From positions 1 to 64,000 of the forward strand of contig NZ_FTMS01000001.1 of assembly GCF_900156105.1 (NCBI RefSeq): a DNA stretch of 64,000 nt, given 5' to 3'. Of the stretch, positions 9,993 through 18,966 are shown in pieces. This DNA is from Alkalispirochaeta americana (GTDB taxonomy: Bacteria; Spirochaetota; Spirochaetia; DSM-27196; Alkalispirochaetaceae). Made by a program: the position numbers and the translations under genes. The notes under the pieces are model-generated. The model saw nothing but the letters and a program-made list of their open reading frames with translations. It was not told where the DNA came from and did not search any database. Every line of letters starts with the position of its first letter. The first letter of the stretch is position 1.

Positions 9993-10505
9993 AAGTGTGT
10001 CCTTTCGCTCACGGTCTCCTTGCGCTGAGGCCCTCGGTATTGCATGTACCGGGGCGCAACGATGGAGCCGGGCCGAGTAATAATGTGAGAAGATGTGGAC
10101 TGCGCTACGCTTCGCCTGTGATGTGACGGGAAGCCGGTAAACAGGACAACTGATCGCGCCGCTTCAAAGCGACGGGGTTGTATCGTACAGGGAGTCGACA
10201 CAATCTCACCATCGGGCGCGGAGGGATCTCTTCGTTAAACTGGAACCAACAATACCGGAATCGATTCTTCTCGTCAAGACCCCGGCATCGGACCCGCCAG
10301 TGGTCCCGGCATCAGAGCACATCAGAGCAACCGTGACCCCGGCATCAGAGCAACCGTGGCCCCGGCGTCAGACCCACCAGTGGCTCTGGCATCAGACCCA
10401 CCAGTGGCCCTTCGGGGAGTCCTGGTGTCGGCTGTACCCGTGGAGTATCTCCGGGTTATACTCCGGGTATAGTAATGGAGACCATCCGGGAGGTATCTGA
10501 TTATC
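9993..10505. other. Intergenic region between rhlE and the amphi-Trp gene
   Basis: This 513-bp stretch has no convincing gene. It contains the rhlE 5' flank, a degenerate ~24-bp repeat array (10281-10410), and near the amphi-Trp gene two similar elements (CTCCGGGTTATA and CTCCGGGTATAG, 10455-10480) whose TATACT/TATAGT cores could be -10 boxes, without a clear -35. Nothing else is recognisable. Confidence 0.6.
10281..10410. repeat. Degenerate ~24-bp tandem repeat array
   Basis: Five imperfect units start at 10281, 10305, 10338, 10361 and 10386. Each begins CCCGGCATCAGA or a close variant and ends in CCAGTGGC or CCGTGGC; the second unit has an internal partial duplication. Units abut with no spacers, so this is a minisatellite rather than CRISPR. 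It lies ~100 bp upstream of the amphi-Trp gene. Confidence 0.75.
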
Positions 10506-10775
10506 ATGAAAATGAACGTCTTTAAGGGAAAAGAGACCCAAAGCAGAAAAGAGGCGGCCGATTTTCTGAGACAAATCGCCGAGCGGATCGAGGCCGGACG
10601 GATTGTTCTCGGCAGCGGCACTCAGGAAGCGTCCCTGGACATTCCCGAGACGGTGAAACTCGAGGTGGAGATCGATCAAAAGCGGAAAGACTCCCGGGGC
10701 CTCAGGCACAAACTGGAGCTTGAACTCACCTGGTACGAGGGAGATACTTCACATCAAGGGGTAGAAATCCGCTAG
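10506..10775 (+). CDS. Amphi-Trp domain protein
   Basis: This 89-residue protein has the pattern of the small amphi-Trp family: an N-terminal helix (SRKEAADFLRQIAERIEAGRI), a short beta segment around IPETVKLEVEID, and a terminal LELELTWYEGD strand carrying the Trp. The biochemical role of the family is unknown. The ATG at 10506 has GGGAGG about 11 nt upstream. The gene stands alone; the ROK gene begins 137 bp downstream. A hairpin overlaps its stop codon. Confidence 0.75.
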   Translation: MKMNVFKGKETQSRKEAADFLRQIAERIEAGRIVLGSGTQEASLDIPETVKLEVEIDQKRKDSRGLRHKLELELTWYEGDTSHQGVEIR

Positions 10776-10784
10776 CCCCTTGAT
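10753..10784 (+). terminator. Hairpin across the amphi-Trp stop codon
   Basis: ATCAAGGGGTAG (10753-10764) pairs with CTAGCCCCTTGAT (10772-10784) with one bulged base and a ~7-nt loop. There is no U-tract, so it may be an atypical terminator or an mRNA-stabilising stem. Confidence 0.4.
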
Positions 10785-10912
10785 TGTGCCGAGGCGGTGA
10801 ATAATACTCGAGGGGAGCGCTTTCGGGAGAGCCTTTTCGCGAGTGTCTGTACGCAAAGACCTGCTCTGTGGTACCTTGCGTATATTTTTATTCTCAGGAA
10901 GTAACGGACGTT

Positions 10913-12073
10913 ATGGACCATCCCCTACGAAGTTATGATATCAGGCAGAGTAACGAGAAGCTTGTTCTGAAGATGCTCTTTGACCACGCCTCGATCTCCC
11001 AGTCCCACATTGTGCACCAGACGGGGCTCAAGGCCCCCACGGTGTACCGCATCTTCTCAAAACTGGAGAAAGCCGGCTTTATTGAACCCTGCCGAAACGA
11101 AGATGTCCCCGAGGACATGATCCCCCCCGAACGCAAAGGGCGGCGCCCCAGTTTCTACCGCGTTGTCTCCAGCAGCGCCTATGCCCTGGGGGTCGATTTC
11201 TCCAGCCTCGGCGTGGCGGTGATCCTCGTGGATTTTCGCAACAACGTGATCTTCCGGGAAAACCAGGAGTTCGCGGCAGGGCCGGATCGGGGGCAGATTC
11301 TCACGGTGATCGAAAAGATGATTCGCCGGGCTCTGGATAAAACCGGAATCGCCACGGAAGCCATCCTCGGGATCGCTCTGGCTGCCCCGGGAGTGGTCAA
11401 CACCGAGGAGGGCTTTGTCCAGGAGTACCCCAGGATAACCGATCTGGAAAGATTCCCTCTACGGGAGCACTTCGGCGCAATTTTCGGTGTGCCCGTCTTT
11501 GTTCACAACAACGCCGCCGTTATAGCCTCAAGCGCCTTCCGTTACGGTGCTGCCCGCAATTCCGGCAGTCTGCTGGCCCTGCTGGTTCGTTCCGGCATCG
11601 GTGGAGCCTTGATCAATCAGGGGCAGATTTTTCTCAGCGGGGCTTCCACGGCTCTGGAGGTGGGGCGCACCACCCTGGAGGTGGGCTCCTGGGATGATCT
11701 GGCCAAAGACAGGCGTCCTCTGGAAGCCCGGGTTGCCGAGATCCCCCTTTTGCAGCGTCTGCAGGAGCGCTTCCCGCTCTCCAGCTGGACCGAGGCGGGG
11801 CAAGGACTCTCTCTGGAAGAGGTAGAGGATGTCTTGCAGGAGGAACAGCTCCTGTTTGGGGCTGCCCTGCGGAATATGGTGCACCTGCTGAATCCCGAGG
11901 CGTTGCTGGTCATGTCCCGGTTTCGCCTTCTCTCGGATTTCCTCGCCCGGGCCGCCGAGCGTGCCGTGCCGCACAAGAAGGTGATCTCCCTGGTCTACGA
12001 TCCGGTGCAGGCCTGCTACGGTGCAACGGACATCGTCTTTCAGCAGTTTTTTCGGGTGATCCCCGGAGAATAG
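10913..12073 (+). CDS. ROK-family transcriptional regulator
   Basis: From ATG 10913 the protein has 386 residues. An in-frame GTG 45 bp upstream exists, but the ATG has an AGGAAG-like site and begins the conserved helix. Residues ~5-70 form a winged HTH of the NagC/Mlc type (SISQSHIVHQTGLKAPTVYRIFSKLEKAGFI). Residues ~85-380 form a ROK sugar-kinase fold (ALGVDFSSLGVAVILVDF, IALAAPGVVN, VFVHNNAAVIA). The phosphate-binding loop deviates from the usual DxGGT pattern, and the Cys-rich zinc motif of ROK kinases and repressors is not visible, so it is probably a regulator without kinase activity. The ligand is unknown, and no sugar operon is adjacent. Confidence 0.82.
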   Translation: MDHPLRSYDIRQSNEKLVLKMLFDHASISQSHIVHQTGLKAPTVYRIFSKLEKAGFIEPCRNEDVPEDMIPPERKGRRPSFYRVVSSSAYALGVDFSSLGVAVILVDFRNNVIFRENQEFAAGPDRGQILTVIEKMIRRALDKTGIATEAILGIALAAPGVVNTEEGFVQEYPRITDLERFPLREHFGAIFGVPVFVHNNAAVIASSAFRYGAARNSGSLLALLVRSGIGGALINQGQIFLSGASTALEVGRTTLEVGSWDDLAKDRRPLEARVAEIPLLQRLQERFPLSSWTEAGQGLSLEEVEDVLQEEQLLFGAALRNMVHLLNPEALLVMSRFRLLSDFLARAAERAVPHKKVISLVYDPVQACYGATDIVFQQFFRVIPGE

Positions 12074-12087
12074 CGCCTCCCGAGACT

Positions 12088-12115
12088 CCGGGCAGCCCCG
12101 TCAGGGGCCGCCCGG
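12088..12115. terminator. GC-rich hairpin between convergent genes
   Basis: CCGGGCAGCCCC (12088-12099) pairs with GGGGCCGCCCGG (12104-12115): 12 bp with one A/C mismatch and a GTCA loop. It sits between the convergent ROK and RND genes. There is no U-tract on either side, so its termination strength is uncertain. Confidence 0.5.
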
Positions 12116-12128
12116 AACAGCAAAGAGA

Positions 12129-15100
12129 TCAGGCCTTTTGCTTCTTGCCCGGCAAAGGCGGAACGTCCACCTTAAAGAGCAGCGAATACATGGCCGGCAC
12201 GAATCCCAGGGTGAGAATCGTCGAGAAAATCAATCCGAAGATGATAGCGATGGTCATACTCTCCCAGAGCGGACTGCCCCCGAACCACAGCGGCAGAAGC
12301 CCGAAAATCGTGGTCAGCGTGGTGAGCAGGATCGGCCGGATTCGCCGTTGCGAGGCCGTGACAATCGCCTGGTAAGGCTCCAGCCCGTTCTCGTCGATCT
12401 CGATCTTGATCCTGTCCAGCAGAACCACGGCGTTCTTGATCACGATTCCCGCCAGAGAGATAACCCCCAGGAGCGTCATGACCCCGAAGATCGACCTGGT
12501 CACGATCAACCCGAAGACAACCCCGATCAGACCGAAGGGAATCGTCAGAAGGATGATGAAGGTCTTCCGCAAGGAGTTGAACTGGAGAATCAGCAGCAAC
12601 AGCATGATCAGCGCCGATATGGTGAGCTTGTCGAAGATAGCCTTGTTCGCCTCGGTGGTGGCGTCGGCCTCACCGGCGATCTCGTAGTGGTATCCCCCTG
12701 CCCAGCGTGTGCTCTCCTGGGCCAGCCACTCATCCAGATCGTTCGCAATGGCAATCGCGTTAAACCCTTCGTAGGCATCGGCTTGGATCGTCACCGTTCT
12801 GGCCAGATCCCGGCGCATGATTCGCGAGGGAGTCCACTCCAGGTTGAGGTTGGCGATCTGCTGAAGCGGCACGGACCGTCCCGTGGTGCTTGAATAGACC
12901 GAGACAGTCTCCAGCTTTGACACGTGTCCTTCGGGTGCCAGATCTGACCGCAGCGTGATGGGTATTACCTCGTCGGCACCGCGATACTCCGAGACCTGCA
13001 GACCCGTGAGCGCTGTCTGGAGCGAGATCGCCACTTCCTGACTTGTTATCCCCGCCGCCTTGGCCCGGGCCTCGTCGATATCCACAGCGAGTTGTTTTGT
13101 CCAGGGGCCCCAATCGTCGCGTACCCCGTAGATTCCCTCGATAGAGCGCATGCGATCGCGCACCAGATCGGCGTATTCGAAGATACGGTCCTGATCAGAT
13201 CCGGAGATACGAACCTCCACGGCCGCATCCACGGGAGGTCCCTGCACCAGGGGTCGGGCCCGCACCCGCACCTCGGGATGATGTTTCTCGAGATAGGCGT
13301 TGGTCTGGTTTATCACCTCGGGGATATGCCGCTGGTGAGTCAGGTTCACCACCATTACAGCGTATTCCGATCGGGGTGGTTCCGGGGTAAAGGGCAGATA
13401 AAAGCGCGGCGCATCGCCTCCGATGTAGCTGTGCCAGGTTTTAACCGAATCCTCCAGGGGCCCGCCGTAGAAGGCTTCTATCTCTTCCACCAGATCGCGG
13501 GTTCGTTCAAGCCGCGTTCCTGCGGCGTATTCCATCTCCACGGTGATCACCGCCCGGTCGTTGTTGGGAAAGAACTGACGCTCCACCAGCTGGAACGCAT
13601 AGAAAGCCCCCACAAGGCTCACCGTGAGAATCACGATGATCATCACCCGGTGGTGCAGGAAGAAGTGGAGAACCCCCGCGTACCACCGCTGGAAGGGGGT
13701 GTCGAACTCGTCGGCGCCCCCCTCGGGCTGGGCCTTCAGGTATCGCGCCGCCATCATGGGGGTCATGGTGAGCGCAAAAACCCAGGAGAGAAGAAGCGTA
13801 ATCGTGACTCCCCAGAAGACGGGGCTTGCGTACTCACTCAGGGAGTGTTCTGCCAGAAGGGCCGGCAGAAAAGCCGCACAGACGATGAGGGAGCTGATCA
13901 GAAGGGGCGAGCCCAGCTCCTTGGCCGAGCGGATCGCTGCCTCCCGGGGCGAGAGCCCTCCCGCAGAGAGGACCATGGTGGATTCAGCGATAACGATGGA
14001 GTTGTCCACCAGCATCCCCAGGGCGATGATCAGCGAGGCCAGCGAGACCTGGTCGATCCCGATCCCGAAGAGGAGAAAGACAAAGAACGTGGTGAGCATG
14101 GTCACCGGTACCAGGGAGGTCACCACCATGCCCATGCGGAAGCCGATGCTGATCAGCATGACCGCCATGATCGTCACCATGGCCTGAATGAGGTTGATTC
14201 CGAAGTTGTTCACCCGGTCCCGGACGTGATCGGCCTGGATCGCCACAAAATCGAGGTTAATCCCGATGGGCAATTCCTGCTGGTACCGGGCCACCACCTC
14301 TTTTACGTCATCGCCCAGAATATTGATGTTCCCCCCGTCGCGGAGGCTGACGCCCACGGCAACGGCCGGTTTTCCCGTGGTGTGCACGTGGGTCTGGGCC
14401 GGTTCCTGGTATCCCATATGGACGCGGGCAATATCCTGAAGAAAGAGCACCTCTCCCCGGGCAGGCAGGGGAATAAGAAGATTTTGCAACTCTTCCAGGG
14501 ACTCGAAGTTACCCGTGGGGCCCAGGATGATCCGCTCCCATTCCGTGAAGACCTCTCCACCGGGAAGGACGATGTTCTGGGCGCGAATCAGTTCTCTCAA
14601 TTGATAGGGAGTGATGCCGAGCTCTGCCAGGCGCTCGTCGGAGTAATCCACGTAGACACGGCGGTCCTGAACGCCGTGGAGGCTCACCGAGGCCACCTCG
14701 TCGGTGGCGATCACCCGCTCCCGAAGCTCCTTGGCGATCTCCTCCAGTTCCTCGTAGCTCACGCCCTCGCCGCTGACGGTGACGATCGTTCCGAAGACAT
14801 CGCCGAAGCGGTCGTTCACAATGGGGCCGATGATCTGCTCAGGCAGGGATCGCCGGGTGTTGTCCACGGAGATCCGAACCTCATCCCAGATCGGAGGCAT
14901 ATCGGTATACCGTTCCGAGACGTCCACGTAGATGATAGAGACGCCTGTCCGTGATTGCGACCGGACCCGTTCCACCTCGGGGATTTCCTGAATCGATTCT
15001 TCCAGAGGCTTTGATATGAGTTGTTCGATCCGCTGGGGGCTTGCCCCGGGATAATAGGTGACCACCACGGCGGTTCGCACGGTAAACCCGGGGTCCTCCG

Positions 15101-15203
15101 CCTTGGGTGCCTGAATATAGGAGATTACTCCCGCTACGGAAAGGCACAGGAGAATCGCCACGGTAAAGCGGTTTTTCTCAAAGGAGATTTTGGTAATATT
15201 CAC
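12129..15203 (-). CDS. RND-family efflux pump inner-membrane permease
   Basis: The 1024-residue length is typical of AcrB/MexB-like transporters. TM1 is at the N-terminus (FTVAILLCLSVAGVISYI), followed by porter-domain signatures (YYPGASPQRIEQLISKPLEE). The TM4 proton-relay segment GMLVDNSIV lies near residue 400, and the second TM cluster contains IKNAVVLLDRI near residue 930. The VDN form (instead of VDD) and the retained Lys are common in RND branches that are neither AcrB nor CusA. It forms a proton-driven trimer that takes substrate from the periplasm or membrane and hands it to the adaptor and the TolC protein encoded just upstream. Its start overlaps the adaptor stop by 4 bp, so translation is probably coupled. 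The substrate cannot be predicted. Confidence 0.93.
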   Translation of the reverse strand: MNITKISFEKNRFTVAILLCLSVAGVISYIQAPKAEDPGFTVRTAVVVTYYPGASPQRIEQLISKPLEESIQEIPEVERVRSQSRTGVSIIYVDVSERYTDMPPIWDEVRISVDNTRRSLPEQIIGPIVNDRFGDVFGTIVTVSGEGVSYEELEEIAKELRERVIATDEVASVSLHGVQDRRVYVDYSDERLAELGITPYQLRELIRAQNIVLPGGEVFTEWERIILGPTGNFESLEELQNLLIPLPARGEVLFLQDIARVHMGYQEPAQTHVHTTGKPAVAVGVSLRDGGNINILGDDVKEVVARYQQELPIGINLDFVAIQADHVRDRVNNFGINLIQAMVTIMAVMLISIGFRMGMVVTSLVPVTMLTTFFVFLLFGIGIDQVSLASLIIALGMLVDNSIVIAESTMVLSAGGLSPREAAIRSAKELGSPLLISSLIVCAAFLPALLAEHSLSEYASPVFWGVTITLLLSWVFALTMTPMMAARYLKAQPEGGADEFDTPFQRWYAGVLHFFLHHRVMIIVILTVSLVGAFYAFQLVERQFFPNNDRAVITVEMEYAAGTRLERTRDLVEEIEAFYGGPLEDSVKTWHSYIGGDAPRFYLPFTPEPPRSEYAVMVVNLTHQRHIPEVINQTNAYLEKHHPEVRVRARPLVQGPPVDAAVEVRISGSDQDRIFEYADLVRDRMRSIEGIYGVRDDWGPWTKQLAVDIDEARAKAAGITSQEVAISLQTALTGLQVSEYRGADEVIPITLRSDLAPEGHVSKLETVSVYSSTTGRSVPLQQIANLNLEWTPSRIMRRDLARTVTIQADAYEGFNAIAIANDLDEWLAQESTRWAGGYHYEIAGEADATTEANKAIFDKLTISALIMLLLLILQFNSLRKTFIILLTIPFGLIGVVFGLIVTRSIFGVMTLLGVISLAGIVIKNAVVLLDRIKIEIDENGLEPYQAIVTASQRRIRPILLTTLTTIFGLLPLWFGGSPLWESMTIAIIFGLIFSTILTLGFVPAMYSLLFKVDVPPLPGKKQKA

Positions 15204-16336
15204 CGGGTTCCTCCCTCCATCTCGGGCAGGATGCGCACCAGCATATCCTCCGAGAGATGATTCAGCCCCAGAGTTACCACGCGCTGACCCGATTCGACTC
15301 CCTCCAGTATTTCAACCTGGTCCTGGAGCAGTCGGCCGATAGCGATGGGGCTGCGTTTCAGGCGGGCCAGGTCCACTCCGTTTTCGTCCTGCTCGTCGGT
15401 GGGCTCGATCACGTAGAGAAAGTGTCCGTCCCGGTCCTGGGCAACGGCAGAGCTGGGTACGCGCACGGCAGCGCCCTCCCACTGGATGGCCTGGGGAAAC
15501 TGAACCCGCGAGACCATGCCTGCCCGCATCCATTCCGGGGCCTGGTGAAGCCGAACCGTCACGGGGAAGGTTCCCGCTCCGGCAGCAGCACCCCCGCCCA
15601 CGCCTGAAACCGCTCCGGTGAGGACCTCTCCGGGGTAGGCCGAGACGATCACTTCGGCGGGATTGCCCGTGGAAAGGGAGGCCACCACCGAGTCGGGAAC
15701 GGAAAGGGTCACCTCCCAGCGGTCCTGGGAGACGATCATCACAATGGGGTGTCCCACGGCGATGTTCTCGCCGGCGTTTGCCACCCGGGCCGAAACACGG
15801 CCGCTGAAGGGTGAGGTTACCCGGGCGTAGCTCAGCTGGAGATCAGCCAGTTCAAGCTGCCTCTGGGCGCCGTTCACCGCTGCTTCGGCCGATTCTGCCG
15901 TGGCCCGGGCCGAGTCGTAGTCCTGGCGGCTGGCCAGTTCCTGCTGGTAGAGGTTGCGTACCCGGTTGTAGGTGGCTCGGGCTGCCGAGGCCTGGGCCTG
16001 GGCACCTGTGAGTTGCGTTGCCGCGGCATCGCGCTGGAGCTGGAGCGGTTCAGGATCGATCCGGGCAATCAGATCACCCACCTGGACATCGTCTCCCACG
16101 TCTACCAGGATTTCCTGGATCATTCCGGCCACCTTGGGACTCACCCGGGCCTCGCTGCCCGAGCGGGTGCGCCCGACAAAACTGCGGGCCTGGGTCTCAT
16201 GGGCATCCACTACATACTGCCACCGCACGGGTCGGGGAGTTTCGGTAATATCGTTGCCGTTTCCGCTGCACCCGGCCAGTGTGAGCGCCAGGGCCAGGGG
16301 AACAGCGAATACAGTGAGGAGGGAAAACTTCTTCAT
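15200..16336 (-). CDS. RND efflux periplasmic adaptor (membrane fusion protein), lipoprotein
   Basis: The 378-residue product has a lipoprotein signal (LALTLAGCSGNGN, Cys ~res 23). Next come the lipoyl/barrel-sandwich half-motifs (VSPKVAGMIQEILVDVGDDV and VTSPFSGRVSARVANAGENI), separated by an alpha-helical hairpin at res ~95-160. A beta-barrel and membrane-proximal domain end the protein. It links the RND permease to the outer-membrane channel. It overlaps both neighbours by 4 bp, as the middle gene of a three-gene operon. Confidence 0.92.
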   Translation of the reverse strand: MKKFSLLTVFAVPLALALTLAGCSGNGNDITETPRPVRWQYVVDAHETQARSFVGRTRSGSEARVSPKVAGMIQEILVDVGDDVQVGDLIARIDPEPLQLQRDAAATQLTGAQAQASAARATYNRVRNLYQQELASRQDYDSARATAESAEAAVNGAQRQLELADLQLSYARVTSPFSGRVSARVANAGENIAVGHPIVMIVSQDRWEVTLSVPDSVVASLSTGNPAEVIVSAYPGEVLTGAVSGVGGGAAAGAGTFPVTVRLHQAPEWMRAGMVSRVQFPQAIQWEGAAVRVPSSAVAQDRDGHFLYVIEPTDEQDENGVDLARLKRSPIAIGRLLQDQVEILEGVESGQRVVTLGLNHLSEDMLVRILPEMEGGTR

Positions 16337-18750
16337 CGGGATTCTCCTTGTGAAATGGTTTCAAGCAGGGATCTGATCTCGGCTTCTCGTGCCGGAAGGT
16401 GTATCGCGTCGGTTGCACCCAACGCCCTGAGCAGGCGGGTGAACTCCCGCAGATATTCGTAGGTTGCGTCCTGCACCAGCTGTCCTGCTGCGCTGGCCCG
16501 GTTCTGGGTGTCCACCAGCTCGGCCGCCGAGGCAACGCCGGCGTCGTAGGCGCGGGTTGCCAGGGTGAGGGCCTCGGAGGCAGCCTCGTTGGCCTCCCGG
16601 GCGTGGAGCATCGATTCTGCCACGGCGATGGTCCGTACAAAGGCCGAGCGGAGGCGCTGTTCGATCTGGCGGCTCACCGATTCGGTCTCCTTCACCAGTT
16701 CCTCCAGCTCGGCGTCTGTTCTGGCCAGGCTGGCCCGCCTCTGGCCTCCCGAGTAGAGGGGCAGCGAGGCCTGGATTCCTATGGACCAGGAGGTGTCGCC
16801 GGGCATATCAAGGTTGTTTAGCAATCCGGCTGCCAAGGGGTCTGATGGCGTGCCGGGATCCTTCCCGCCCGACCAGTACTCGTGCTCCACCTGGCCCACC
16901 ATGGCCACCGTGGGGGACCAGAAAGAACGGCTTCGCATCTGTCGCTCCCGTGTCCTGGCCGCGATAGCCTGGTTCAGAGCCTGAACCTCGCTGGAAGAAT
17001 CAAAGGAGAAGCGAACGAGATCCTCCTCCAGGCGCTGGAGCGCTCCCAGGTCAGTGACCTCAAAGAAAAGTGCTCCTGCGGGAAGCACCTGGAGAGGATC
17101 CTCCAGGCCCCGTTCCCGGGGGTGCAGGTCTGTTCGCTGCGGCCGGTTCAGCAGGCGGTTTACCTGCATCTGGGCCTGTTGCTCCAGAGAGAGGGCGTCG
17201 GTAAGCTTGCGCCGGGCCAGAGCCAGCTCACTGCGGAAGCGGTAGACGTCATCGGGACCTGCCGCGCCCACCTGGCGGCGGGTCTGGGCCCGGTCCAGGT
17301 GAAACTGGAGCTGATCCACATCGTTCTGGTGAAGCTCCACCAGAGCCTGGGCACGCAGGAGGTCAAAATACGCCAGGGAGACCGCCTCGGCCGTATCCTG
17401 ACGAAACCGCTCGTACTGAAAATCCTGGCTCGAAGAGATCAGCTCCTGGATCTGCAGGTTTGCCCAGGCAGGCTCGCTCCAGAGAACCTGCTGAAATGAG
17501 AGAGCTCCCACAGCAGAGAACTGGTCGGGAAAGAAAAGGCTCTCTGCCCGATCCTCGTCGAGAATGCGAAAGGTAGTAGAGGCGTTCACCTGGGGCAGCA
17601 GGTTGGACCGGGCACCAGCGACGTTGGCATCGCCTGTGGCGAGCCCCGCTTTCCGGGCCGCCAGGTCCAGGTTGTGGTCCAGGGCCGTCTCCACCGCCTC
17701 CTGGAGATTGATCCCCTCAAAACGATCTTCCCGCTGGACAAAGCGGGCCTGGAGCAGAGCTTCCCGCCGGGGAGAAACCCCGGCCCGGCGCAGGGCGTCC
17801 CGATCCAGAAGAAGCATGCCCCGGGCACGCAGGCTCTGGACCCTGCCCAGGCTGGCTCCCCGGTTGATCACCTCCCGGTATTCCGTGGCGGCCCTGGTGG
17901 CAGCGATATCCTGGACGTACTCGCGCAGAACTCCCACGGTAGCCACCTCGTGGGGGCTTCTGCCCAGGGCTGCAAAGGTGGGTATTCCCCGGGTGTGGAG
18001 GCTTCCCATAAGCGACCGGGCCTGGTCTGCCGGAGCATGGGGAAAGGGCAGCACGTAGGCGGCGCTCCCGGGAGCCAGGAGGACCTGGTCAGGGTCAATG
18101 TGTGTCTCGATCGGGACAATCTCTGCCGAGGGATGGTCCAGGCCCTGGAGGGTTTCGGAAAGATTGTCCAGAAGCACCATGTACGGGGCAGGCACCAGAA
18201 TGGAGACATGGTCCACCGGAAAGAGCCGGGCGATGCGGGCCACATCCTCCTGAACACGCAGGGGAAGTTCCACGGCGATGATTCCCGGCGAGAGAGCTCT
18301 GTAGTCGGCCCTGGTGGTGCCACGTACCGCCTGGGGCAATACAAAGGGAGCAACCACCGGCACCTGCCTGGCGGGATTATCCTCTTCCAGATTGATCGCC
18401 GCCTCTCCGGCCAGGACCCCCAGAACGAAAATGATGTCCAGATCCTCCGAGGCTCCCCTCAGATCGGAGATCGTCCGGGTTGCTTCCTCAACGGTCCAGT
18501 CTCCGGTATGGCGGTGATCGGGAGAAACCTCCACGGGCCGGCGCACCGCCGCAGAGAAGGATTCAATAAATCGTTTTTCCAGATCCGGGTTTTCTTCCCA
18601 GGGGCCGTCGAAGACCACGCCGGCCCGGATTGTCTCCGGCATGGCCTCGGCCGCTTGTGCCGAGAGGCTCTCCCCGGCGGCGAACAAGCCCGCGGCCAGG
18701 ATCAGGGCCACACCCCACAGGCGGGGCGCACGTAATAGGTTCCATTTCAT
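16333..18750 (-). CDS. TolC-family outer-membrane efflux protein fused to an N-terminal substrate-binding-protein-like domain
   Basis: At 805 residues it is nearly twice a normal TolC (~430-490). A signal peptide covers ~res 1-35. Residues ~40-330 resemble a two-lobed periplasmic binding protein of the ABC-substrate-binding/LivJ-like fold (TIRAGVVFDGPWEEN, LDIIFVLGVLAGEAAI, VDHVSILVPAPYMVLLDNL, GIPTFAALGRSPHEVATVG). Residues ~350-800 are a duplicated outer-membrane efflux domain (INLQEAVETALDHNLDLAARKAGL, later IGIQASLPLYSGGQRRASLARTDAEL). It is the first gene of the operon. A long leader carries an inverted repeat, and a good ribosome site (GAAGGAG) precedes the ATG. I infer that the extra domain senses or delivers cargo to the channel; this is untested. 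Confidence 0.85.
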   Translation of the reverse strand: MKWNLLRAPRLWGVALILAAGLFAAGESLSAQAAEAMPETIRAGVVFDGPWEENPDLEKRFIESFSAAVRRPVEVSPDHRHTGDWTVEEATRTISDLRGASEDLDIIFVLGVLAGEAAINLEEDNPARQVPVVAPFVLPQAVRGTTRADYRALSPGIIAVELPLRVQEDVARIARLFPVDHVSILVPAPYMVLLDNLSETLQGLDHPSAEIVPIETHIDPDQVLLAPGSAAYVLPFPHAPADQARSLMGSLHTRGIPTFAALGRSPHEVATVGVLREYVQDIAATRAATEYREVINRGASLGRVQSLRARGMLLLDRDALRRAGVSPRREALLQARFVQREDRFEGINLQEAVETALDHNLDLAARKAGLATGDANVAGARSNLLPQVNASTTFRILDEDRAESLFFPDQFSAVGALSFQQVLWSEPAWANLQIQELISSSQDFQYERFRQDTAEAVSLAYFDLLRAQALVELHQNDVDQLQFHLDRAQTRRQVGAAGPDDVYRFRSELALARRKLTDALSLEQQAQMQVNRLLNRPQRTDLHPRERGLEDPLQVLPAGALFFEVTDLGALQRLEEDLVRFSFDSSSEVQALNQAIAARTRERQMRSRSFWSPTVAMVGQVEHEYWSGGKDPGTPSDPLAAGLLNNLDMPGDTSWSIGIQASLPLYSGGQRRASLARTDAELEELVKETESVSRQIEQRLRSAFVRTIAVAESMLHAREANEAASEALTLATRAYDAGVASAAELVDTQNRASAAGQLVQDATYEYLREFTRLLRALGATDAIHLPAREAEIRSLLETISQGESR

Positions 18751-18826
18751 CCTGCTACTCCTTCGTTATGACGCAAACGCGTGAGACCTGAAGATACCCC
18801 CCGGGAGGGGAGCGTTTCTATCGGCG

Positions 18827-18865
18827 GTTTTACGTATTTTCCCCGGAATTCAATATACGTAAAAC
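18827..18865. promoter_or_regulatory. Perfect 11-bp inverted repeat upstream of the efflux operon (candidate operator)
   Basis: GTTTTACGTAT (18827-18837) is followed after 17 nt by its exact complement ATACGTAAAAC (18855-18865). Each arm contains the palindrome TACGTA, and the arm centres are 28 bp apart. The AT-rich element sits in the 205-bp gap between the luxR-type gene and the TolC gene. This fits a dimeric regulator site at the operon promoter. It has no terminator-like tail. Confidence 0.6.
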
Positions 18866-18914
18866 TACGGATTTCTTCAAAAACCTCCCCAGGGGCGCGA
18901 CCGCCGGGGAAAAA

Positions 18915-18966
18915 CACCAGGAAAGACCACCAGGAAAGACCACCAGGAAGGACCATCAGGAAGGAC
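18915..18966. repeat. Four tandem copies of a 13-bp unit across the luxR-type gene's stop codon
   Basis: CACCAGGAAAGAC occurs at 18915 and 18928, CACCAGGAAGGAC at 18941, and CATCAGGAAGGAC at 18954. The minus-strand stop codon (TCA, 18956-18958) lies in the last unit. Because 13 is not a multiple of 3, copy-number change would shift the frame at the C-terminal end. Confidence 0.85.

Noticed and set aside
10281-10410. Possible CRISPR array
   Set aside because: The ~24-bp units abut directly, vary internally and have no unique spacers or cas genes nearby.
14303-14954. Plus-strand frames opposite the RND permease
   Set aside because: Antisense shadows; the minus-strand frame carries the full RND signature sequence.
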